DNA of 64,000 nt. It comes from Caballeronia sordidicola (lineage in GTDB: Bacteria; Pseudomonadota; Gammaproteobacteria; Burkholderiales; Burkholderiaceae). Within the stretch, counting starts at the first letter, position 1; each line of letters begins with the position of its first letter. The stretch is taken from contig NZ_JNFG01000019.1 in assembly GCF_000729995.1 (NCBI RefSeq), forward strand, positions 1-64,000, given 5' to 3'. Below are positions 1 to 9,251 of the stretch, piece by piece. Both the position numbers and the translations under genes were made by a program. The notes under the pieces are model-generated. The model searched no databases. It saw nothing but the letters and a program-made list of their open reading frames with translations, and was not told the DNA's origin.

Positions 1-47
1 CCCAAAACCCGACCAACCTTAAACCCCGTCCACCGGTGCGAACGAAC

Positions 48-1220
48 CTAAACCGCCTGCCCGATGCTCGCGCGCCGCGCCCTGCGATCCATCGACGCCG
101 ACAGCAGCGTCAACCCAAACGCGCCGCATGCCATCAGCACGCCCACCCACGGCAGCACACTAAGCGCCGCACCCGCGCCAATCGTCATCCCGCCGAGCCA
201 CGCACCCGTCGCGTTGCCGAGATTGAACGCGCCCTGGTTCAACGTAGACGCGAGATTTGGCGCATCGCTTGCGCGGTTCACGATCAACATCTGCAAGGGT
301 GGAACGATCGCGAAAGCGAGCACGCCCCAGACAAAGATGGTGATCATCGCGGGAATGGCTGCGTGCATCGTGGCGGCGAAAATGGCCTGGACCACAATGA
401 TCGATACGAGAAACGTCAGCAGCGAGCGCAATAGTTTCCAGTCCGCGAGCTTGCCGCCGAGCGTGCTTCCCACGGTCAATCCAAGCCCGAACAACAGCAG
501 CACCAACGTGACCGCATGCGGTGAAAAGCCGGTCACGTCTTCAAGGATCGGCGTGATATAGGTGAACACGGAAAAGAGACTCGCCGATGCCAGCACGCTG
601 ATGCCCAGCACCATCAGCACTTGCGGATTCTTCAGCACGTTGAATTCACGCAGGATGCTCGATTCCCTCATCTCGATGTGCTTCGGCAAGCACACGGCGA
701 GCGCACCCGCCGCGCCCAGTCCGATCAACGTCACCACCCAGAACGTTGCGCGCCAGCCCGCAACCTGACCGAGCGCGGTGCCAAGCGGCACACCGAGTAC
801 GTTCGCGAGCGTGAGGCCGGTGAACATCAGTGCGATGGCTTGCGCGCGGCGGTTGGGCGCGACCAGGTCCGCCGCCACCACCGAGCCGATACCGAAGAAC
901 GCGCCATGACAGAACGCGGTCAGAATGCGCGCCACCATCAGCATCCAGTAACCCGGCGCGACGGCGCACAGCAGGTTGCCAACGATGAATACGCCCATCA
1001 GGCTCATCAGCGCTTTCTTGCGCGGCATTTTCGCAGTGACGATAGCGAGAATGGGCGCGCCGATGGTTACGCCCAGCGCGTACCCCGACACGAGCATGCC
1101 CGCCGCGGGGATAGACACCCCGAGATCTCGCGCGACGTTGGGCAACAAGCCCATGATGACGAATTCGGTCGTGCCGATACCGAACGCGGCAATGGCGAGG
1201 GCGAGAAGGGGCAGAGGCAT
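48..1220 (-). CDS. MFS transporter, AraJ/drug-efflux-like
   Basis: A 390-residue, strongly hydrophobic protein with the layout of a 12-helix major facilitator. The N-terminus carries GIGTTEFVIMGLLP (about residues 15-28), typical of the AraJ/YdhP/Bcr group of proton-driven exporters, and a basic loop AKMPRKKAL (about 63-71) sits where the family motif between helices 2 and 3 is expected. It should act in the inner membrane exporting a small molecule; the substrate cannot be read from the sequence. Length matches the family (about 390-400). It ends 47 bases from the window edge and its upstream neighbour is divergent, so it looks monocistronic here. Confidence 0.85.
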   Translation of the reverse strand: MPLPLLALAIAAFGIGTTEFVIMGLLPNVARDLGVSIPAAGMLVSGYALGVTIGAPILAIVTAKMPRKKALMSLMGVFIVGNLLCAVAPGYWMLMVARILTAFCHGAFFGIGSVVAADLVAPNRRAQAIALMFTGLTLANVLGVPLGTALGQVAGWRATFWVVTLIGLGAAGALAVCLPKHIEMRESSILREFNVLKNPQVLMVLGISVLASASLFSVFTYITPILEDVTGFSPHAVTLVLLLFGLGLTVGSTLGGKLADWKLLRSLLTFLVSIIVVQAIFAATMHAAIPAMITIFVWGVLAFAIVPPLQMLIVNRASDAPNLASTLNQGAFNLGNATGAWLGGMTIGAGAALSVLPWVGVLMACGAFGLTLLSASMDRRARRASIGQAV

Positions 1221-1471
1221 GGGATAAGCGGTGACTGAGTGCTGGCCGGTCGCGCGTTATCGGGGTGAAGAACGCAGGCTCGGGCGAGCTGAAGGGATCA
1301 AATTGTACCGAACGTTGTCGAGTTTGCTTGGTGAAAACCCTGAGATTTGTGCAGTTGATTCAACGAGTTGGGTTTTCAGCCTGTCTTCAGCCTGTCGAGA
1401 GGCGATCTGTGTTGCTTTTTGCCATCGGGCGGACTAGGTTGCGGGTTCCTGCTTTACGACCAAGGACCTTC

Positions 1472-1924
1472 ATGACTGCGCTCCGGCAATTTTTCCCGTT
1501 GATGGTTGCCGCGCTGCTCGCATTCGCGGTCGTGCCGAGGGTGTTTGCTCAGGACGCCGACACGAGCGCGGGACCGATACGTACCACGGGCGGCAGCGTG
1601 GTCTTCGTTCAGCAAGGAGCCACCTTCGAAGCTCAAATCGATGGCAGGCCGTTCGATCAGCTGCACGCACGCCGCATTGCGCATTTCGAGGAGCCGTCCG
1701 GCGCGCGGATGATTGTCGAGGCATTCGATACCGGCGCACCCGAACTCGTTTTCTACGATTTCACCAAGCGGCCGCCCACGGTTGAGCGCATGACAAAGCG
1801 CCTGAAGCTAACCGGCGTGTTCTGGCAGCGCGATGAAGTGGTGCTGAAAAGTGCCGATGGCTGGTACAGGTTCCAGCGCGGGACGCTGACGAAACTGACG
1901 TCATCGAAGATGACTTATCACTGA
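1472..1924 (+). CDS. Small exported protein of unknown function
   Basis: A 150-residue protein whose N-terminus (MTALRQFFPLMVAALLAFAVVPRVFAQ) is a clear Sec signal peptide with probable cleavage after AFA/VFA near residue 26. The mature part is about 120 residues, soluble, with no motif I recognise. The ATG at 1472 is preferred over an upstream in-frame start at 1265 because it puts the signal peptide at the N-terminus. The 3' end overlaps the convergent pdeM gene by 7 bases. Probably periplasmic; no function proposed. Confidence 0.65.
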   Translation: MTALRQFFPLMVAALLAFAVVPRVFAQDADTSAGPIRTTGGSVVFVQQGATFEAQIDGRPFDQLHARRIAHFEEPSGARMIVEAFDTGAPELVFYDFTKRPPTVERMTKRLKLTGVFWQRDEVVLKSADGWYRFQRGTLTKLTSSKMTYH

Positions 1925-2583
1925 GTCCGCACTGCCATCACGCGTTCCCCCGCAACCACGAAGATCCGCTCGCCGCGCGCGCTCGCGTTCACTTCGAACC
2001 CACCGGTAAACGCGCCGAACGCAGGCAGCACGCCGGCATCGGAACCAAAACGAAAACACGGCAATCTCGCGCTATCGAGCCGGGTGGCGACGCGATACAC
2101 CGGATGTTCATGCCCCGCCAGCGCATACGCGCCCGCCACGCGCTGCGGGTAATGACACAACGCCCAAGGCCCGAACCGGTAAGGCTCTTTAACCACCTCG
2201 AGCGCGAGCGCGTTGGGCAACCCGCCTGCATGGCGATCATGATTGCCTTCCACGAGGATCAGCCGCAAACCGGCATGCCGTTCGCGCCACTCGGCCAACG
2301 CGCCGAGCGTAGTCAACGCATGTGACTCGCGCGCATGCAGCAGATCGCCGAGAAACACGATCGTCGCCGGCCGATGCATCGCGATCAGGATATCCAGGCG
2401 CGCAAGCGTTTCCGCCGTCGAACCTTCCGGTACGGGAATGCCTCGCGCGCGAAACACCGCATCCTTGCCGATATGCGCATCGGCGATGAACAAGGTTTGC
2501 CGCACCGGATCGAACGCCGCCCGCGCCGCCGACAACACCAGCGCATGCCCGCCAATATCCACCGTCAACGCCTCGAGCATCAT
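1918..2583 (-). CDS. pdeM: Ligase-associated DNA damage response phosphoesterase PdeM
   Basis: A 221-residue calcineurin-like metallophosphoesterase. Metal-binding motifs appear in order: DAHIGK (35-40), GDLLHAR (79-85), GNHD (113-116) and GHEH (157-160). Family members in this setting are Mn-dependent nucleases/phosphoesterases thought to process DNA ends with the linked ligase, helicase and exonuclease. It is the last gene of a four-gene minus-strand operon; its ATG overlaps the helicase stop (ATGA arrangement), so translation is probably coupled. The biochemical role is known from the family; participation in repair here is inferred from context. Confidence 0.9.
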   Translation of the reverse strand: MMLEALTVDIGGHALVLSAARAAFDPVRQTLFIADAHIGKDAVFRARGIPVPEGSTAETLARLDILIAMHRPATIVFLGDLLHARESHALTTLGALAEWRERHAGLRLILVEGNHDRHAGGLPNALALEVVKEPYRFGPWALCHYPQRVAGAYALAGHEHPVYRVATRLDSARLPCFRFGSDAGVLPAFGAFTGGFEVNASARGERIFVVAGERVMAVRTQ

Positions 2584-5210
2584 GCGCGCGCCGCCTTTTC
2601 CAGATCGGCAAGCATGCGCGCGACGCGATCGGACAACTTCTCGGTGCTCACTTTCTCCCGCAACCGCGCGATGATCAGTGGAAACGCAAACGGCGTCGGC
2701 TTCTTCGGGCGCGTCAGCGCCAGCCGGCTCGTGCTCATGCTCTTGAGCGCGGCTCGTATCCTGTCGAGTTCAAGTTCCTGCAACATGACCTCTTCCTCGG
2801 CCTGCGCAAGCAGCAGGTTCCCGCTGTCATGCCGGCGAAAAACTTCATAGAAAAGTCCGCTCGACGCCTGCAATTGCCGCGCACTTTTTTGTTGTCCGGG
2901 ATGTCCCTGAAAGATCAACCCGGACACCCGCGCGATCTCGCGAAAACGCCGAGCGGCAAGCTCGGATGAATTGAGGCTGGCGAGAATGTCGTGTTCGAGA
3001 TTATCGGGCGAAAAAAGTCCGTCCTGTATAAGCGTCTCCCAGTCGAAGGGTCGCGCGGATAACAACTCAAAGCCGTAATCGTTCATCGATATGGAGAACG
3101 TACTCGGTTGATCGCGTGCGACGCGCCAGCCGATCAGCGACCCGAGCCCGACGTGCGCCATCCGTCCGGCAAACGGATAACAGAACAGATGATGCCCCTC
3201 GCGCGAACGAATCAACTCGACCAGCAACACGCCCGGCTCGGGCAGCGCCGACCACTTCGCCTGCAATTCGAGCAGCGGCCGCACGGCCTGCATCTCGGGT
3301 TCGTCGTAGACGCCGTTCACCGCGCGCGCGAGCATCATCAGCGTGGCGTCGGCGAGTTCGGAAGACAGGGGCATCTTGCTGCCGGCCCATTGAGGCATGG
3401 CGCCACGCGAGGACGTCGCGCGTTTCACGTATGCGGTCATCTCGCGCACGCGTACGAGTTCGAGCGCGCGGCCGCCGAACGTGAATACGTCGCCGGGCTT
3501 CAGCCGCGAGACGAATGATTCTTCCATTGAGCCAATGCGGCCCCCCGTCATATACGCGATGCTGATGGTCGCGTTAGCGACAATCGTGCCGACATTGTTG
3601 CGATGGCGCCGGATCAAGTCCTCACGCGGCACGCGATACACCCCGTCGGCATCGAGCGTCACGCGGTGATAGTCGGGATACGCCGCGAGCGACGTGCCGC
3701 CGCGTTCGACAAACGCGAGCGCCCAGTCGAACTCCTGCTGCGTCAGGTCGCGATACGCGTAGGTCGTGCGCACTTCGTCGAAGAGTTCACGCGCCTTGAA
3801 GCCGCCGCCTATGGCAATGCTCACCAGATGCTGGACAAGCACATCGAGCGGCTTCGTGGGCATCTCGCGGCCTTCTATGCGCCGTTCCTCGACGGCCCAG
3901 CGCGCAGCGGCGGCTTCCACGAGTTCGAGTGCGTGGGTCGGCACGATCGTCACCCGTGATGTCCGCCCCGGCGCATGTCCTGAGCGTCCGGCGCGTTGCA
4001 TCAAACGCGCAACGCCTTTGGGCGAACCGATCTGGAACACGCGATCGACCGGCAGGAAGTCGACGCCCAGATCAAGGCTTGACGTGCAGACCACCGCTTT
4101 CAACTGGCCGCTTTTAAGGCCAAGTTCGACCCACTCGCGGACTTCCTGATCGAGTGACCCGTGATGCAGTGCGATCACGCCCGCCCAATCGGGACGCGAT
4201 TCAAGCAACGCCTGGTACCAGACCTCAGCCTGCGAACGCGTGTTGGTGAAAACGAGCGAACTGCGCACGTGCTCGATTTCTGCGGCAACGGGTCCGACCT
4301 GGCGCGTGCCGAGATGGCCGCCCCACGGAAAACGCTCGATGGTGTGGGGAATGAGCGTATCGACGATCAGCGTTTTCGGCTGCGCACCCCGCACCACGAC
4401 GCGCGGCGTTTTCACCGGTGCAAGCAATGCATCGCGGGCGAGCTCGAGATTACCGAGCGTCGCCGATAACCCCCACACCTGTAGCTCAGGCCGCCAGTGC
4501 GCAAGGCGAGCGAGGGCGAGCTGGGTTTGCGTGCCGCGTTTATTCCCAAGCAGTTCATGCCATTCATCGATCACAACCAGCCGCACATGCTTCATCTCCT
4601 CTTCGGCGTTTGCGCGCGTGAGCATCAGCGTGAGACTTTCAGGCGTGGTGACCAGCGCCGTCGGCATGCGCTTGTTTTGCCGAGCGCGTTCGGCGGACGG
4701 GGTATCGCCGGTACGCAAACCGATGCTCCACGGCACCGCCAGCTCCGTCACCGCGGTTTGCAAGGCGCGGGCGGTATCGGCGGCGAGGGCGCGCATGGGC
4801 GTGATCCATAGCACGGTAAGCGGTGCCGGTAGCGTGCGCATCGGGTGCTCGGGAAGGTATGCCGACAGCGCGCCCAGCCAGACTGCCCACGTCTTGCCGG
4901 AGCCCGTGGTCGCGTGAAGCAGGCCGCTCGCGCCGCCCTGGATCTCTTTCGATACTTCGCGTTGAAACGGGAACGGCTGCCAGCCGTGCCGTTCGAACCA
5001 CGCAGCGAGACGTGCATCGAACGGTATGTTCACCACGTCCTGATCGATGACGATCGGCACGGGGCGAAACAGCTCGGCAACGGCATCGGCTTTTGCCTGC
5101 GCCGCGCGTGTTCTCGGTACCCGGCGTGGACGCGGGGATCGGCGTTTTGTATCGCTACTTGGTTGGGTATCCTGATTGTCTATATCGTCGTCCTCGGCCG
5201 GCGTGCTCAT
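2580..5210 (-). CDS. Ligase-associated DEXH-box helicase (Lhr-core type)
   Basis: An 876-residue superfamily 2 helicase. Walker A ATTGSGKT is at 100-107, motif II DEWH at 215-218, and motif VI QRAGRSGH lies in the second RecA domain. The rest matches Lhr-core helicases, with a winged-helix region and a C-terminal Lhr domain. The first 45 residues are charged and low complexity (DDDIDNQD; RRSPRPRR), probably disordered. Such enzymes are 3'-5' ATP-driven translocases that unwind RNA:DNA or DNA duplexes. It overlaps the ligase gene upstream and pdeM downstream by 4 bases each, showing one transcription unit. The name follows the ligase-associated operon family. Confidence 0.92.
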   Translation of the reverse strand: MSTPAEDDDIDNQDTQPSSDTKRRSPRPRRVPRTRAAQAKADAVAELFRPVPIVIDQDVVNIPFDARLAAWFERHGWQPFPFQREVSKEIQGGASGLLHATTGSGKTWAVWLGALSAYLPEHPMRTLPAPLTVLWITPMRALAADTARALQTAVTELAVPWSIGLRTGDTPSAERARQNKRMPTALVTTPESLTLMLTRANAEEEMKHVRLVVIDEWHELLGNKRGTQTQLALARLAHWRPELQVWGLSATLGNLELARDALLAPVKTPRVVVRGAQPKTLIVDTLIPHTIERFPWGGHLGTRQVGPVAAEIEHVRSSLVFTNTRSQAEVWYQALLESRPDWAGVIALHHGSLDQEVREWVELGLKSGQLKAVVCTSSLDLGVDFLPVDRVFQIGSPKGVARLMQRAGRSGHAPGRTSRVTIVPTHALELVEAAAARWAVEERRIEGREMPTKPLDVLVQHLVSIAIGGGFKARELFDEVRTTYAYRDLTQQEFDWALAFVERGGTSLAAYPDYHRVTLDADGVYRVPREDLIRRHRNNVGTIVANATISIAYMTGGRIGSMEESFVSRLKPGDVFTFGGRALELVRVREMTAYVKRATSSRGAMPQWAGSKMPLSSELADATLMMLARAVNGVYDEPEMQAVRPLLELQAKWSALPEPGVLLVELIRSREGHHLFCYPFAGRMAHVGLGSLIGWRVARDQPSTFSISMNDYGFELLSARPFDWETLIQDGLFSPDNLEHDILASLNSSELAARRFREIARVSGLIFQGHPGQQKSARQLQASSGLFYEVFRRHDSGNLLLAQAEEEVMLQELELDRIRAALKSMSTSRLALTRPKKPTPFAFPLIIARLREKVSTEKLSDRVARMLADLEKAARA

Positions 5211-6877
5211 GGCGCCGCTCCTTCGAGGAAACCCTTGAGCATGCCGAGCGTGTCCGCGTCGTCAATCTGCTTGTCCGTACGCCATCGCAACATGCGTGGA
5301 AACCGCACGGCAATGCCGGACTTATGGCGCGGACTCGCCTGGATTCCTTCAAAGCCGATCTCGAACACGAGCGTCGGCGTGACGCTGCGCACCGGCCCAA
5401 ATTTTTCGATCGTCGTCTTGCGCACGACTGCATCGACCTTGCGCATCTCTTCGTCGGTCAAGCCGGAATACGCCTTCGCGAAGGGCACGAGGGTGCGCAC
5501 GCCATCGGCTTCGTCCCACACGGCGAAGGTGAAGTCGGTGTACAAACTCGCGCGCCGGCCGTGGCCGCGTTGGGCGTAAAGCAAAACGGCGTCGATGGCG
5601 TACGGGTCGATCTTCCATTTCCACCATGTCCCGGAAGCCTTCGTGCGCCCGACGCCATAAAGCGATTCACGTCCCTTCAGCATCAGGCCTTCAACACCTC
5701 GGCCGCGGCTTTCGTCGCGCAACGCGGCAAGGGTTTCCCAATCGGGTGCTTCAACCATTGGAGACACTCGCAGCAAGTCCACCGCCAGTGTTTCGCCCAG
5801 CGCGGCGGCCAAGGCATCGAGTTGCGCGCGGCGCTCGATCAGCGGCGTGACTCGCAGATCGCGGCCGTTGGTTTCGAGCAAGTCGTAGGCAAGAAACGTG
5901 GCGGGCGAATCGGCGAGCACTTTCTTCGACAAAGTCTTGCGCGTGATCCGGGGTTGCAGCCGCGCAAACGGCAATGGCGCATCGCCACCGGGTTCCCACG
6001 CGAGAATTTCACCGTCGATGACAGTGCCGTCCGCCAGCGCGGCGCCGAGCGACGCGAGTTCGGGAAAGCGATCGGTGATGAGATCTTCGCCGCGAGACCA
6101 GAACCACACGCGGCCACAGCGCTTCACGAGCTGTGCGCGAATCCCATCCCACTTCCATTCGATCACCCACTCCGACGGCGCGCCGAGCGTCGCCGGATCG
6201 GCTTGCAAGGGATGAGCCAGGAAAAATGGGTACGGCAGGCCGAGATCGCTTTCATGCGGCGCGGCGGCGTTTTCATCGTCCGTGCTTTCCGGTGCGATCA
6301 GACGCAGATAACGCGCCGCGCCCGGCGCTTGCTGCGAATCGGTCCAGCCGACCATGCGTTGGGCAATGCGTTTGTGATCCACACCCGCGACTTCGGCAAG
6401 CGCGCGCACGACGAGCTGACGCGCGACACCCACGCGAAAACCGCCGCCTATCAGCTTGGTCAACAAGAAACGTTCGCTCCAGTCGAGTTCGTCCCAATAG
6501 CCGAGCAAACGGGTTCGAAGCTCGCCCGGCTCCAAGCCGCGCAGGGTCAACACACGCCCCTCGATCCATTGCGCAAGGCCGAGTTCGGATGTGTGCTGCG
6601 CGGGCGGCAGGATGTGGGCGATAGTTTCAGCCAGATCGCCGACCGCCTGGTACGACTCTTCGAACAGCCATTCCGGCAGGCCGGCGCGCTCGCGGGCGAA
6701 CTCGGTGAGAAGACGTGTTGGTACTGATTGGCGTGGTTTGCCACCGCTGAGAAAGTACGACGCCCACGCGGCGTCCTCGGGTTCGGCCGCCGAGAAATAC
6801 GCGATCAGCGCCTCGAGCTTTTCATTTGTCGACGTGGTGCCGTCCAGGGCGGTGTACAGCGCGGCGAAGCGTTTCAT
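5207..6877 (-). CDS. ATP-dependent DNA ligase (repair type)
   Basis: A 556-residue ATP-dependent DNA ligase. The nucleophilic lysine is K242 within EWKWDG (240-245). Further nucleotidyltransferase motifs are FLAYDLLE (motif III), EGLMLKG (motif IV) and WWKWK (motif V). The N-terminal 200 residues are the DNA-binding domain of LigB/LigC-like bacterial ATP ligases. It would seal nicks during repair rather than replication, which uses the NAD-dependent LigA elsewhere. It sits between the metallo-beta-lactamase exonuclease and the helicase, with 4-base overlaps on both sides. Confidence 0.93.
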   Translation of the reverse strand: MKRFAALYTALDGTTSTNEKLEALIAYFSAAEPEDAAWASYFLSGGKPRQSVPTRLLTEFARERAGLPEWLFEESYQAVGDLAETIAHILPPAQHTSELGLAQWIEGRVLTLRGLEPGELRTRLLGYWDELDWSERFLLTKLIGGGFRVGVARQLVVRALAEVAGVDHKRIAQRMVGWTDSQQAPGAARYLRLIAPESTDDENAAAPHESDLGLPYPFFLAHPLQADPATLGAPSEWVIEWKWDGIRAQLVKRCGRVWFWSRGEDLITDRFPELASLGAALADGTVIDGEILAWEPGGDAPLPFARLQPRITRKTLSKKVLADSPATFLAYDLLETNGRDLRVTPLIERRAQLDALAAALGETLAVDLLRVSPMVEAPDWETLAALRDESRGRGVEGLMLKGRESLYGVGRTKASGTWWKWKIDPYAIDAVLLYAQRGHGRRASLYTDFTFAVWDEADGVRTLVPFAKAYSGLTDEEMRKVDAVVRKTTIEKFGPVRSVTPTLVFEIGFEGIQASPRHKSGIAVRFPRMLRWRTDKQIDDADTLGMLKGFLEGAAP

Positions 6878-7965
6878 CGCGAGTCGGCCTCGGGCGGCGG
6901 AGCGGGTTCGACGGCTTGCTGCCCGGACCGGCTCGCCTGGTCGTTTTCCGCTTCGTCGGCTTCTATCATGTCATCGCCGTATTCAGTCGTGAACGCGCCC
7001 GCTTCCAGACCCTGTTCGCGGAGCCAGCGCACCATCGGCTCGATTTGTCCGTGCGTCACGATCACGCGTTGCGCGCCCGTCGCACCAATCGCCGTCTGCA
7101 AACCCGGCCAGTCGGCGTGATCGGAGAGCACGAAGCCGCGGTCCAGGCCGCGTCGTCGCCGCGTGCCGCGAAGCCGCATCCAGCCCGACGCAAACGCGTC
7201 GCTATAGTCGCCAAAGCGGCGCATCCACGTGCTCCCTTGCGCCGACGGCGGCGCAATGATCAGCGCGCCCTTGAACGCGGTCTTGTCTTTCGCGGCGATA
7301 GCGCTGACCGGCCGCGTCAGCGGCAAGTTCACGCCGGCTTGCGCGTATGCGCGGTTCAGCGGTTCCACCGCGCCATGGCAAAAGATCGGCCCAATGGCGG
7401 GATCAACGCTGGCCAGAATCCGCTGCGCCTTGCCGAACGAATAGCAGAACAGCACGGAAGCCCGGCCCTCGGCCGCGTTATGCCGCCACCACGAATTGAT
7501 GCCGTCGAAAACCGTGGGGGACGGTTCCCATCGATAAATCGGCAGGCCGAACGTGGATTCCGTGATGAAGGTATCGCAGCGAACCGCTTCAAACGGTGTG
7601 CAAGTAGGATCGGGCTCGACCTTATAGTCGCCCGAGGCGACCCAGACGCGACCGGCATGCTGCACACGCACTTGCGCGGAGCCGAGAACGTGGCCGGCCG
7701 GATGCAGTGAGACGGCGACGCCATTCACAACAACGCGCTCGCCGTAGGGAATGCCTTGAAGGTTGATACCCGGCAAGCGCGAGAGCAACACGCCGACACT
7801 CGCCTCAGCGGCGAGATAACTGGCGTGTCCTAAGCGGGCGTGATCGGCATGGGCGTGAGTAATGATTGCCCGATCAACGGGGCGCCACGGGTCGATATAA
7901 AAATCCCCCGGCGGGCAATAAAGGCCCTCCGGCCTGGCGACGATCAGGTCTTGCGATGTGTCCAA
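6874..7965 (-). CDS. Ligase-associated DNA damage response exonuclease
   Basis: A 363-residue metallo-beta-lactamase fold nuclease of the SNM1/CPSF class. The zinc motif THAHADH is at 36-42, SGDYK follows in the middle, and a late VLSDHADW supplies another metal ligand. Family members trim DNA ends. It is the first gene of the four-gene repair operon (exonuclease, ligase, helicase, phosphoesterase) and overlaps the ligase start by 4 bases. The C-terminal 40 residues are acidic and low complexity. About 245 bases of relatively AT-rich DNA separate it from ldhA upstream and presumably hold the operon promoter. Confidence 0.92.
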   Translation of the reverse strand: MDTSQDLIVARPEGLYCPPGDFYIDPWRPVDRAIITHAHADHARLGHASYLAAEASVGVLLSRLPGINLQGIPYGERVVVNGVAVSLHPAGHVLGSAQVRVQHAGRVWVASGDYKVEPDPTCTPFEAVRCDTFITESTFGLPIYRWEPSPTVFDGINSWWRHNAAEGRASVLFCYSFGKAQRILASVDPAIGPIFCHGAVEPLNRAYAQAGVNLPLTRPVSAIAAKDKTAFKGALIIAPPSAQGSTWMRRFGDYSDAFASGWMRLRGTRRRRGLDRGFVLSDHADWPGLQTAIGATGAQRVIVTHGQIEPMVRWLREQGLEAGAFTTEYGDDMIEADEAENDQASRSGQQAVEPAPPPEADSR

Positions 7966-8211
7966 CCGTTCCCCACTCGCGGTTAAAGATAACGACAGAT
8001 GAAAGTGGCGCCAAACTGGTTCGAAAATGGCAACAGCTTGCGATGCCGCATTGGATCACAGCAAACGGCATGCCGCCCTGGAGTAATAAAACCACAATAG
8101 TTTTGTAAGTTTTATTTGTATGAAGAATACATTGATTATCCGAAAAGCTGATTTATCGGACGGGAAGTATAAAAACATCCCGCCAATAAACTCCGCATTC
8201 GAAGCGTGAAA

Positions 8212-9219
8212 TCAGATTGTCAGGGGAAGTACTTGATAGCGCGGAGAGCCGTCAAACCAGGCTTTTACATTCCCGAGCGTGGTATTGGCGATCTCGCTGA
8301 GGGCTTCGCGTGTGAAGAAAGCCTGATGGGAGGTAACGATAACATTCGGAAACGACAATAGCCGCGCGAGCACGTCGTCTTGCAGCATGTGATTCGAATG
8401 GTCTTCGAAAAAGAGTCCCCCTTCTTCCTCGTAGACATCGAGGCCAAGGTGGCCTAGTTGCCCGCTTTTCAACGCGCCGACGAGCGCCCGGCTATCGATC
8501 AAACCGCCGCGGCCGGTATTAATCAGCATGGCGCCACGTTTCATGCGGGCGAGTGCGGCGGCGTCGATAAGGTGATAGGTGGAGGGTAAAAGCGGGCAAT
8601 GCAGGCTGACAATGTCCGACTCGGACAGGAGAGTATCGAGCGGAATATAGCGCGCTCCGGCTTGAAGAAGATCGGCTGCCGGCGTTCCAGGATCAAACGC
8701 CAGCAGCGTCATGCCGAAACCGGCCATGATGCGGCCAAATACCCGCCCGATTACACCCGTGCCAATAATGCCAAGCGTCTTGCCGTGCAGGTCGAAACCC
8801 AGCAGGCCGTTGAGCGAAAAATCGCCGTCGCGAGTGCGGGCATAAGCCCGATGCAACTTGCGATTCAGCGTCAGGATCAGCCCGGCGGCGTGCTCCGCCA
8901 CCGCATGCGGAGAATAAGCCGGCACACGCACCACGCCGATTCCGAGCCGGACTGCCGCTGCCAGATCAACGTGATTAAAACCTGCCGAGCGCAGCGCCAC
9001 GAGTTGTGTGCCGCCCTCGCAAAGTGTTTCCAGGACAGCTTCGTCAAGGATGTCATTCACAAACGGGCATACCACCGCACACCCGTGGGCAAGAATGGCC
9101 GTTTGCGCGTCAAGTTGTGATTCCTGGAACTGCAGAGAGTAACCAAACGCCGCGTTTGCCTCGCTAAAGACGTCGCGATCATATTGCCGGCTGCTGAAGA
9201 CGATTATGTGAATCGACAT
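8212..9219 (-). CDS. ldhA: D-lactate dehydrogenase LdhA
   Basis: A 335-residue NAD-dependent 2-hydroxyacid dehydrogenase, close to E. coli LdhA in sequence style and length. Landmarks are the catalytic Arg in LVALRSAGFNHVD, the Rossmann motif GIIGTGVIG, VRVPAYSPHAVAEHA, and the catalytic His in TSHQAFFT. It reduces pyruvate to D-lactate in the cytoplasm. I start it at ATG 9219 because AGGGAGA sits just upstream; an in-frame start at 9255 would add 12 poorly conserved residues. It lies 32 bases after the LysR gene on the same strand and is likely cotranscribed with it. Confidence 0.9.
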   Translation of the reverse strand: MSIHIIVFSSRQYDRDVFSEANAAFGYSLQFQESQLDAQTAILAHGCAVVCPFVNDILDEAVLETLCEGGTQLVALRSAGFNHVDLAAAVRLGIGVVRVPAYSPHAVAEHAAGLILTLNRKLHRAYARTRDGDFSLNGLLGFDLHGKTLGIIGTGVIGRVFGRIMAGFGMTLLAFDPGTPAADLLQAGARYIPLDTLLSESDIVSLHCPLLPSTYHLIDAAALARMKRGAMLINTGRGGLIDSRALVGALKSGQLGHLGLDVYEEEGGLFFEDHSNHMLQDDVLARLLSFPNVIVTSHQAFFTREALSEIANTTLGNVKAWFDGSPRYQVLPLTI

Positions 9220-9251
9220 CGAATGGTCTCCCTGCCAGCCAGGTAAATGAA

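Noticed and set aside
5093..6727. Long plus-strand frame (544 codons) opposite the DNA ligase gene
   Set aside because: It is a shadow of the GC-rich ligase gene: composition is Arg/His/Ala-heavy, no family features, and the opposite strand has all ligase motifs.
8165..8186. Possible terminator CGGGA...TCCCG downstream of ldhA
   Set aside because: Only 5-base arms with a 12-base AT-rich loop; too weak to call.
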